NCBI GenBank assembly: GCA_019634625.1
Contig: JAHCBA010000012.1
Span: 62,001-126,000, forward strand
Length of the DNA: 64,000 nt
Reading direction: 5' to 3'
DNA from: Verrucomicrobiia bacterium
GTDB lineage: Bacteria; Verrucomicrobiota; Verrucomicrobiia; Limisphaerales; CAIMTB01
Under the pieces are notes generated by a model that searched no databases, was not told where the DNA came from, and saw only the letters and a list, made by a program, of their open reading frames with translations. The translations under genes were made by a program, and so were the position numbers. This document shows positions 58,001 to 64,000 of the stretch, in pieces. Within the stretch, counting starts at the first letter, position 1; every line of letters starts with the position of its first letter.

Positions 58001-61000
58001 CTGAACTGGCCCACCAACGCAGACCGCATCGTCATCGCCAGCCAGCTCGGCTCCGGCCCCCTCTCGCCCGCCCTCTATCCCCAGGCGCACGTGTACCACC
58101 AGCCCGATCCCTCCCGGCCGGGCTTCAACCCGAACGAGGAGCACGCCCTCCTCGCCGGTGGTGTGCTCTACGCCCTCCGCAACGACCTCAATGCCCGCGT
58201 GAACCCCAAGGCGTCCGATCCGTTCGTCCTCCTCAAGCACCTCGACCCCGCCCGCGGCGAATGGCGCATGAAACCCTACGCCGTGGTGGACGAACAGGCG
58301 CCGTGGTTCTTCCGCTTCGACGGCCTCGCCGGTACCGAAATCCAGCCTCCCCTGCCCCTCTCCACCCTGCCACTCATGACCCAGGCCAACCGCATGGTCT
58401 CCGGACCCGCCTGGCAGGATGTCCAGGGCAGGTTCTACGCCCGCGCTGCCGGCCTCGACGGCGGGGATGCCGACGTCGTCCTCCAATGGTTCTACCCGCT
58501 GCAGCCGGACTTCTTCTACGACCTCGACCGCAACGGCGTCCCCGACTTGCAGCCCGGGCAACCCGTGCCCTGGCTCGACCGCCGCCCCGGCGGCATCACC
58601 GGACAACCGATGAACGTCACCTACGTCATCCGCTGGCCCTCAGGCACCCCACCCCTCCTGGTCGGCCAATCCCTCACCACCGCCACCGGAGGCCTGCCGG
58701 ACATCGCCGACATGGCGGCGGCACAGGTCGTCTTCGACAGCATGGACCCCAACGGCAACCGCCCCGCCAGTGCCGCCGCCCGCCTCTACGATCCGCTCAG
58801 CCCCCGCACCGTGACGTTGGAGGAATCCTTCACCTTCCCGGACTCCGTGCGCCGCAGCGTGGACCCAACCACCGGTCTCGAGGTCTTCCCCGATCTCCCC
58901 TACGTCCTGCGCGTCCGCCTGTTCCACGATCCCCGGAACCGCCTCCTCGGCTTCCGCGGCGTCGTGTACACCCCGCCCGACGGCGGAGCTGCCATCACGC
59001 TCGTCAACGTCATGAATTCGCGCGAACGCGAAACCATCGCCGCCCTTGACACCTCCGGCGGCACGGCCTTCGCCGAAGTCGTCGCGGCCCTCTACCTCAA
59101 AAGCCGCAACCCCAACGGGGTGGACCTCGATGGCGACGCCAAACCCGACGAGGCCCTGCTCATCGGCCTGACCATGCAGTCGGTCACCAACAACGGGATC
59201 GTCACCAACATCGTCGTCCGCGAAACGCTGCTCGGGCCCAAGGCCCTGACCGCCGGCCAGCCCGTGCCGCCCCTCGCCCCGCCCCCGGCATATGCCGTGC
59301 ACTTCAACGGCGCGGACGCCGCCATGCAGGTCGGCCCCGTGTTCACGAATGTCACGGACAACTTCACCATCGAGTTCTGGGTCCGACCGGAGAAGGGCAT
59401 CCTGCAGCCTCCGGAACGTAACGATGCCAACGACGCCCGCCTGGGCCAGAACTTTGCCGTGTTCCCGGTGAACGGAGGGATGGCCTACGGAGGCGGCGCC
59501 GGTTGCGGGGTGTCGGTCGGGACCAACGGTGTGGCCGTGGTGCTCCAGGACTACTACCTGTTTGCGGCCCCGCTGGTGTACATGACCAACCTGGTCGGGT
59601 GGCATCATGTCGCCGTGGTGTACCATCAGCAGCAGCCCCTCCTGTATCTGAATGGCGCGCTCGTCCACCTCGGGCTCCCCGGACCGGAAAGCATCCGTCC
59701 CTCAGCCGACATCTCAGTCAGCCCGTTCACGGATCCGGGCTATGGGTCCAATCCAGGCCCCTTCCTCGGCAGTCTCTCCCATCTCAGGATCTGGGACCAC
59801 GCTCGGCTGCCATCGGAAATCGCCGTCAACATGTTCCTGCATCTTACCGGCAATGAAACCGGCCTCGTCGGCTTGTGGCCCTTCGAGGAAAACTCCGGCA
59901 CCACCGTCGCCGACACCTCCCCCTCCGCGAATCCCGGCACGCTGCTCGGCGGCGCCACCTGGACCTCCGACGCACCCGCCCGCGCACCCGCCTCCCGCTA
60001 CGTGGTCGTGGCCGAAAACAACGATCCGTCCCTCGCCGGCTTGCCCGTGGGCCTTCACGTCCTCCGTGTCGATGACGCCCTCGCCCGCGGTGCCCTCGCC
60101 CTTATCCAGCCCGACAATGTCCTCGACGAGCGGGTCACGCTCCGGCACACCGCCGACTTCGCCGGGCAACCCGAAAGCTTCGTCTTCGAATGGTTCTACC
60201 AGTTCGATGCCCAGGGCTTCGATCCCACGATCGTCCCAGCCGGGGACAGTTCCGGCTCCCTCACCAACCTCAATTCCTGGGTGCCCTATCCAGCCACCGG
60301 CGCCGGGATTAACGACATCACCCTCGGCACCGGCGGTGAATCCAGCCTGCTCTCCCTCTCCGACACCTGGTGGGTGATGCGCTATGGCGTGGCCACCGCC
60401 GCCGGCCAGACCAACTGGAGCGGCTGGGTCGGCGACCCCGCCGGCAGCGCCGCCGCGCCGCGCGCGATGCTCGTCCCCGGCTGGATCAAGCGCGTCCTCG
60501 GCGGCATCAACCTCTTCGCCCAGCGCAGCACCGACTTCCTCGATAACCCCGTCAACACCCTCGCCAGCACGATCGCCGAGGCCGGACCCCGCTACGAGGG
60601 CGATGTGGCCCTCAACCCCGATGTCCTCGACAACTTCGGCCTGATCGAAATCTACGAGACCATCCTCCGCCGCGGCCGTTCCCTCAGCATCGATGGCACG
60701 CCCCCCGTGGACTTCCCCCCCGCCGACCAGGCGCTGCTCCTCGCCGCCGGCCGCATCGCCGACCTCTACCTGCTCCACGCCAATGAGGCCTTCGCCGATG
60801 CCGCCGATCCCACTGTCGGCCTCACCACCGACTCCACGGAACTGGGCAGCGTGGCGTCCTCGATCTTCGCCTTCGAAAATCAGGTGGATTCCCTGATCGA
60901 GGAGGAACTCGCCCTGCTCCGCGGACGCGACGACACCTCCGGCGGCGTCGGCGCCGCCCCGGTGTACAACCGCCTGCTCTGGAACTTCACCGGCAGCGAC

Positions 61001-63883
61001 GGCGAGGTCGCCTACGTGGCCACCTACGGCATCCCCGACCAGAACAGCGACGGCTTCATCAACGCCGCCGATGCCCGCATCCTCTACCCCCAGGGCCACG
61101 GTGATGCCTGGGGCCATTACCTCAGCGCCCTCACCACCTACTACGACCTCCTCAGGCACCCGAACTTCACCTGGATCCCCCGCGCCCAGTCCACCCTCGT
61201 CGCCGGCATCCCCATCCAGGTCAATTACGAGGACGAACGCCGCTTCGCCCTCGCCGCTGCCGCCAAGGCCCGCACCGGCGTCGAAATCGCCGACCGCGCC
61301 TGGCGCCTCAATGACACCGCCGACCCCGTCGCCCAGTTCCGCGGCGACGACGATCCCAACCCGCAACGCGCCTGGAGCCCCACCGACTGGGCCCGCCGCA
61401 CCACCCTGGGCGCCTACTTCGACTGGGTCACCGGCAATGCCATCCTGCCCCCCACCGACCCCACCCAAACCGGCATCCAACGCGTGGACCGCACCACCGT
61501 CCTCGAACTGGTCCAGATCGTGACCGAAGCCGCTTCGGTGATGTCCGTCCTCGACCGTGCCGATGCCGGATTGAACCCCGCCGGACTGGCGCGCGGCACC
61601 GTTCCCTTCGACATCGATCCCGACATCCTTCGCACCGGCTTCACCCGCGTAACCCACTTCGAGCAGGTGTACGGGCGCGCCTTGCAGGCCCTCCAGAACG
61701 CCGAGGTCACCTTCAACCGCGCCAGCGCCCTCAGCAGCGAACTCCGCAAACAACAGAACTCCGTGTCCGACTACTCAGTGGCCGTCGCCGGGCAGGAAAT
61801 GGACTTCAGAAACCAGCTCCTCGGTATCTTCGGCTACCCCCACGCCGGCAACCTCGGCGCCGGCCGGCCCTTCCCCGCCAACTACGACGGCCCGGACCTG
61901 ACGTTTTGGATGTACGTGGACACCCTCGACGTGACCCCGGCCAACAACGCGCGCCGCAGCGAGTTTCTCGGCCTGCAGGACAAGTTCACGGCCCTCACCA
62001 CCGACTGGAGCGCGAAGTTTTCGCAGGCGGTCACCGACCTCCTGAACCCGGCCACGAACCGCCTGATCGAAGTCGAGTTCCCCGTCTCCACCGCCGATTA
62101 CGCCTTCCAGGCGCCGTCCGCCTGGGGACGCCGCCGCGCCGAGGGTCGGCTCCAGGCCAACCTTCGCTCCCTCGTGCTCGCCCAGGCCCAACTGCGCCAA
62201 ACGCTCGGGGCCTACGAGCATCTGGTTACCGAACTGGAGGTGCAGGCCGACCTCATGGACCTGCGCTACGGCCTGCAACGCGACCAGGTCAACCTCCTGA
62301 ACGCCAAGTTCGCCACGACCGACACGCTCAATGCGGTGATCCTCGCGGCCAAGACCACCAGGATCGTCCTCGGCGGGCTCACCCGAGACGTTCAAAAGCT
62401 GTTCGATGACATCGCCGATGGCCTTCCCGGTGTCGAAGGCTTGTCCGTGGACGCGCTGGCGGGCATCCGCCTCTCCATCCTCCTATCCGGTCAGTTCGCT
62501 AAATCCGTCCCCGCGAAAGTCGCAGAGGCGGCAGAGATTGCCGAAATCGCCCTCGACTTCGCCAAGGAACTCGCCGTCCTCGAAATCGAACGCGGGGCCC
62601 ATGCCAAGGAGCAGAACTTCGAAGTCACCCAACGCCTCAAGGAACTCGAAGGCCTCGTCCGCCACGAACCCGGTCTTCGCCTCGATCTCTTCAACGCCAC
62701 CCAGGCCATCCTCCAGGCCGCCCGCGATCTCGAAGCCACCCTCGCCGAGGGCCAGCGCCTGCTCGTGCAGCGCACGATCTTCCGCCAGGCCACCGCCGGC
62801 ACCATCCAGGCCGACCGCTATCGCGACCTCGGCCTCCGCATCTTCCGCAACGATGCCCTCCAGAAATACGAGGCCCAGTTCAACCTCGCCTCCCGCTACG
62901 TCCACCTCGCCGCCGCCGCCTACGACTACGAACTCAACCTCGGCACCGACGCCGGCGCCGGCGCCATCCTCGGCGCCCAGATCGTCCGCGAACGCAGCCT
63001 CGGCGAACTCGCCGGCGGCGAACCCGTGGTCGGCCGCGTCGGCCTCGCCAGTGTCCTCGGCCGCCTCCGCCAGAACTTCGATGTCCTCAAGCCGCAGCTT
63101 GGGCTGAACAACGACCGGCCCGAACGCACCCGCTTCTCCCTTCGCACCGAGGCCTTCCGCATCCTCCCCGCCGGCACCAACGACACCTCCAACGCCAGCT
63201 GGCGCACCCTCCTCCAGCAGGCCGCCGTCACCAACCTCTGGGACGTCCCCGAGTTCCGCCGTTACTGCCGCCCCTTCGCCCCCGAGTCCGCCGGACCCCA
63301 GCCCGGCCTCGTGCTCCGCTTCGGCACCACCATCAACGCCAGTCGCAACTTCTTCGACCAGCCCCTCGGACCCCTCGACTCCAGCTACGACCCGTCCGAG
63401 TTCGCCACCCGCATCCGTTCCATGGCGGTCTGGCTCTCCGACTACGACACCGCCGGCCTCGCCGCCCGGCCCCGCGTCTATCTCGTCCCCGTCGGCACCG
63501 ACCGCCTCCGCGCCTCCGACGCCTACGACTTCACCGTCCACGACTGGCAGGTCCTCGACCAGCGCATCCCCGTCCCCTATCCCCTCACCCCGGCCAGCCT
63601 CCTCGGCGCCGGCCCGCAACCCCTCCTGCCGTCCGCCGATGGCGACTTCACCGAACTCCGCCGCCATTCCGCCTTCCGCGCCTACCAGGACGCCGCCTTC
63701 GACCTCGAGGAATTCAACGAGACCAGCCGCCTCGTCGGCCGCTCCGTCTGGAACACCCAATGGGTCCTCATCATCCCCGGTGCCTACCTCCTCGGCGATC
63801 CCCAGGACGGCATCGACCGCCTCGTCCAGTCCGTCAGCGACATCAAACTCTACTTCCAGACCTACAGCCTCAGCGGCAACTGA
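52013..63883 (+). CDS. giant exported multidomain protein (LamG, PA14, HAF repeats)
   Basis: A 3956-residue protein with a signal peptide (AMLLLLLTAASHGLQA). Approximate order: unknown beta domain (35-250); Ig/cadherin-like segments (250-480); LamG-like domain 1 (481-690, WHHVASVVNGRAVSLYVDG); PA14-like domain (745-905, GWLLPPETGNYTFAIASANE); a tandem Ig-like unit (NFFGTDSFVYRA); LamG-like domain 2 (986-1182, WHHWAVVFDAATGRRELFRD); two more Ig-like units to about 1400; HAF-type repeats (1405-1730, TAVNDSGLVVGYGQLGDGTF); an unknown region; LamG-like domain 3 (2426-2636); then about 1300 residues, largely helical, with coiled-coil-like segments (KELEGLVRHEPG) and no known domain. It is probably a surface or matrix protein that binds glycans. 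No obvious sorting signal is at its end (YFQTYSLSGN). Confidence 0.93.
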   Translation: MKLNPHPSCFPRWIRRAMLLLLLTAASHGLQAYVYSDANNFNAPAPNVGMFGRAFFTNPIGGSYDIAAGYVLAADNVSGLVIFNTANPTRPTGAHADFNVAFDVDIRSIDGGDTGQVAFALNYGRLADAPTYGDINTGGGLVISCIGTDSGNGNPNSYLSRVTYRGNLVGESQIGTGVSITRFEASFVRAPVSRLTVTYRGVDHSTGGDLDRSFTYDMPNWDPAQDWRFGLSGSTTVYPQYTYGIVASRVELSGTTAPWYGAPLNSLTPYARQSWQDFPDNFLFEIGSNEGVNPASITVTATSSDESVIPAANLAITAPSPAVRQINLNPLRGAHGTATITLRSDPGGGLPASTVSYQHTVTPNIPPSISALRPDNTPVTQPYGFPRSLPFTALSLRWPTNQLRLEASVENNLVDPRNLWFEPRDDTGINWNLVFTPSRDDSANPASGKVTVKVTDGSGDSASSSFTLYTYNQPLPPAVLGGGTALALNDEGPVAVQARQYAVDANATDTGAGSTATLEAWVFATALPAPDLNVVAAMGTPLKTRGVILAVQQDGSPALANWLNDFVPTNATVKITTNRWHHVASVVNGRAVSLYVDGQISARGTLNDAADLLPKYVYLGHEPFEDNLDRPWFGYLDNVRLWNTARSAADIAANFNRLVPPDAPGLVRDFRCEDGFVHFDGANPALAPAGVPVGGRLQDFSARQRHATLVGFPAFVPGVSPGATVHVPEDQPASFGLGAVPDGTRVWGPAGLKREIYFGPVNAGLQAGLGGSPGWPDRPDAVLALGTGLELPPGGPVAYGQRLSGWLLPPETGNYTFAIASANEAWLWLSSNDSPDNLSVLARSPASGVGFRRFDFNPAQQTATVHLNAGQRYYLEVRHQADNGANGSAHLSVQWTLPSGLVETPIPAYRFQPLGTPRLPADALTFTVEVPPAAGSLTLSNGVATYSPVPNFFGTDSFVYRAAYLGRTSAPVVVNLNVLNRDDDPVAGSGNALQLGDGPFTVASATELNLRGGSFTLELWARRASANPPPANTTQTLWHLAPDDPGSASSQAFLAWQPNGTVGVFLARQEPDPLLLSGTPYLDTDWHHWAVVFDAATGRRELFRDGISLGTDTTTQPPPTFARLHLGAMHSQSNRFQGDLDEVRLWTRARTAGELQATMRTPLTGTETDLLAYYRLDEGNGLTARDSSPPKPGGLTFDLSLVNPVSWTTGLTNLATTTVPRNSPGQRLFLPAFDPDGQTLAWQILSPTPANGRLIPDPLIPGAFTYIPNPNFHGPDPVRYQVTAGSRTSPVATLLVDVQFLPIPPTIAPLRDVELEEEDPPRVLPIVLSDVDDPTGTSLSLTVRSSNPSLLPTNNIAFGGSGNARSVTLNPVPGEVGTATVEIEVSNGALSASASFQVRVNPRLAFVVVNTGEPTSFPSGVATALNQAGQLAGWVAGSAAQTNSQPFLYAGYGTAVPTHLTANLGGNTGGALGINNAGLLVGAAADSLGATRAFLVDPRRDTLPTDLGLLPGGNLSVATAVNDSGLVVGYGQLGDGTFRAFTAGTGPLTALALTNGYAEMWATAVNAAGEIAGYARLAQGGATNAFLHAAGQTRDLGRPNGANHVFVTAVNAGGTVFGHAIYPTGATSRVVRWDAGQWVELGDMLGGGRAEVTGANRYGQIVGRALDPHGVWRAFLYSDGRASDLNALLTMGPGWILNGAAAINDLSQIAANGSQSGGLSQALLLFPATEIGRRVFRPEGTLAELPDITLLSGGGHDQSANAFFWSAGDRKLFAIRPVVAEIRWRTGTYEVVTNLTEFGDTFIRQRFTNEIKLPTLSFNVWPADPDVHVVGTPVQVEPDQPDFQYGFVDLSYTEADGAAVNAASKEFTSPSTGYSVLHYLRTGGRAPNPQLQPHQFRVVRSALWNDPGLLVTHVAWSIGSPVTNALHNDYPGLNGFILFTNAPYDGFGSQAAYDRATRTGPILPVNTHTEGGNLVVVWYRQNPLGVAWSSLPYQYALNWPTNADRIVIASQLGSGPLSPALYPQAHVYHQPDPSRPGFNPNEEHALLAGGVLYALRNDLNARVNPKASDPFVLLKHLDPARGEWRMKPYAVVDEQAPWFFRFDGLAGTEIQPPLPLSTLPLMTQANRMVSGPAWQDVQGRFYARAAGLDGGDADVVLQWFYPLQPDFFYDLDRNGVPDLQPGQPVPWLDRRPGGITGQPMNVTYVIRWPSGTPPLLVGQSLTTATGGLPDIADMAAAQVVFDSMDPNGNRPASAAARLYDPLSPRTVTLEESFTFPDSVRRSVDPTTGLEVFPDLPYVLRVRLFHDPRNRLLGFRGVVYTPPDGGAAITLVNVMNSRERETIAALDTSGGTAFAEVVAALYLKSRNPNGVDLDGDAKPDEALLIGLTMQSVTNNGIVTNIVVRETLLGPKALTAGQPVPPLAPPPAYAVHFNGADAAMQVGPVFTNVTDNFTIEFWVRPEKGILQPPERNDANDARLGQNFAVFPVNGGMAYGGGAGCGVSVGTNGVAVVLQDYYLFAAPLVYMTNLVGWHHVAVVYHQQQPLLYLNGALVHLGLPGPESIRPSADISVSPFTDPGYGSNPGPFLGSLSHLRIWDHARLPSEIAVNMFLHLTGNETGLVGLWPFEENSGTTVADTSPSANPGTLLGGATWTSDAPARAPASRYVVVAENNDPSLAGLPVGLHVLRVDDALARGALALIQPDNVLDERVTLRHTADFAGQPESFVFEWFYQFDAQGFDPTIVPAGDSSGSLTNLNSWVPYPATGAGINDITLGTGGESSLLSLSDTWWVMRYGVATAAGQTNWSGWVGDPAGSAAAPRAMLVPGWIKRVLGGINLFAQRSTDFLDNPVNTLASTIAEAGPRYEGDVALNPDVLDNFGLIEIYETILRRGRSLSIDGTPPVDFPPADQALLLAAGRIADLYLLHANEAFADAADPTVGLTTDSTELGSVASSIFAFENQVDSLIEEELALLRGRDDTSGGVGAAPVYNRLLWNFTGSDGEVAYVATYGIPDQNSDGFINAADARILYPQGHGDAWGHYLSALTTYYDLLRHPNFTWIPRAQSTLVAGIPIQVNYEDERRFALAAAAKARTGVEIADRAWRLNDTADPVAQFRGDDDPNPQRAWSPTDWARRTTLGAYFDWVTGNAILPPTDPTQTGIQRVDRTTVLELVQIVTEAASVMSVLDRADAGLNPAGLARGTVPFDIDPDILRTGFTRVTHFEQVYGRALQALQNAEVTFNRASALSSELRKQQNSVSDYSVAVAGQEMDFRNQLLGIFGYPHAGNLGAGRPFPANYDGPDLTFWMYVDTLDVTPANNARRSEFLGLQDKFTALTTDWSAKFSQAVTDLLNPATNRLIEVEFPVSTADYAFQAPSAWGRRRAEGRLQANLRSLVLAQAQLRQTLGAYEHLVTELEVQADLMDLRYGLQRDQVNLLNAKFATTDTLNAVILAAKTTRIVLGGLTRDVQKLFDDIADGLPGVEGLSVDALAGIRLSILLSGQFAKSVPAKVAEAAEIAEIALDFAKELAVLEIERGAHAKEQNFEVTQRLKELEGLVRHEPGLRLDLFNATQAILQAARDLEATLAEGQRLLVQRTIFRQATAGTIQADRYRDLGLRIFRNDALQKYEAQFNLASRYVHLAAAAYDYELNLGTDAGAGAILGAQIVRERSLGELAGGEPVVGRVGLASVLGRLRQNFDVLKPQLGLNNDRPERTRFSLRTEAFRILPAGTNDTSNASWRTLLQQAAVTNLWDVPEFRRYCRPFAPESAGPQPGLVLRFGTTINASRNFFDQPLGPLDSSYDPSEFATRIRSMAVWLSDYDTAGLAARPRVYLVPVGTDRLRASDAYDFTVHDWQVLDQRIPVPYPLTPASLLGAGPQPLLPSADGDFTELRRHSAFRAYQDAAFDLEEFNETSRLVGRSVWNTQWVLIIPGAYLLGDPQDGIDRLVQSVSDIKLYFQTYSLSGN

Positions 63884-63905
63884 CCCGCAGCCCAAAGCCC
63901 GCTGT

Positions 63906-63941
63906 CACTGCCACTGCCACTGCCACTGCCACTGCCACTGC
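63906..63941 (+). repeat. hexanucleotide tandem array (CACTGC)6
   Basis: Six perfect CACTGC units immediately after the giant gene. This is the second hexamer array in the window; the unit differs from GATTAA. Confidence 0.95.
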
Positions 63942-63960
63942 CGATCCCGACCCCAAGCCC

Positions 63961-64000
63961 ATGCCCGCCATGAACGCAGCCGCCCTCCTCCGCCTCGCCG
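63961..64000 (+). CDS. start of a possible downstream gene, cut by the window end
   Basis: ATG at 63961 or 63970 opens a frame (MPAMNAAALLRLA) that runs off the end. Too short to identify; the context (same strand, 77 bases after the giant) fits a further gene of the same group. Confidence 0.3.
   Translation, partial: MPAMNAAALLRLA

Noticed and set aside
53120-58606. 1828-codon open frame on the minus strand opposite the giant gene
   Set aside because: Low-complexity Gly/Val/Glu/Asp composition typical of the antisense of a GC-rich gene. The + strand frame has clear LamG, PA14 and HAF motifs.

Overview
The window comes from a GC-rich member of the Verrucomicrobia. The 16S segment at 196-213 is an exact complement of the EUB338-III probe (GCTGCCACCCGTAGGTGT), which is the Verrucomicrobiales-type variant of this site. 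Other lineage marks agree: several type II pseudopilin-like proteins with the [20 protein letters not shown] start, an ECF sigma factor next to a Ser/Thr kinase with WD40 repeats, a PEP-CTERM-like surface protein, and a giant LamG/PA14/HAF-repeat exported protein. A finer placement (Pedosphaera/Limisphaera-like) is only a guess.

Layout. 1-4940: an rRNA operon (16S lacking its 5' end, tRNA-Ala, tRNA-Ile, 23S, 5S, strong terminator). 5019-13318: a HAD/APH-fold fusion protein, a pseudopilin, an NfeD-type membrane protease, a sialidase-like protein, a class-C beta-lactamase-fold hydrolase, and a hipBA pair whose toxin has lost its C-terminus. 13695-19656: tRNA-Asp, ribosomal protein S1, a HAD-like protein, and a BlaI-type repressor coupled to an unusual M56 peptidase fused to a secretin-like domain, apparently expressed from a leaderless promoter. 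19657-29939: simple repeats, housekeeping genes (fabD, a coaB-like gene, pssA), a LysE-family exporter, a lipoprotein, a pseudopilin, a lysylphosphatidylglycerol-synthase-like membrane protein, a DUF4287 protein, an FAD-linked oxidase and a DUF2007 protein.

29940-39850 is an accessory graveyard. It holds intact VapBC-type pairs, an orphan antitoxin, broken ParD-like, PIN and DUF4143 ATPase genes, three scattered fragments of pseudopilin genes, and two nearly identical remnants of an IS91-family transposase. A TerC gene and a pseudopilin of different composition sit in the middle.

39967-49145: a membrane VIT/vWA protein with a PEP-CTERM-like tail behind a PadR repressor, the ECF sigma/kinase pair, and a DUF4143 ATPase. 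49272-63883: a parvulin-type lipoprotein, a 571-residue exported protein and a 3956-residue exported giant, all on the + strand and close together; they may form a secretion or surface-assembly unit.

The most distinctive non-gene signal is a small dispersed element (about 150 bp, ends CATCCCGGAGTTGTGGG / CCCACAACTCGGGGATG) with five full or partial copies. One copy is inserted in frame in the LysE gene between 18-bp direct repeats, and another supplies the stop codon of the VIT/vWA gene. It looks like a MITE-type element that has not been named here.
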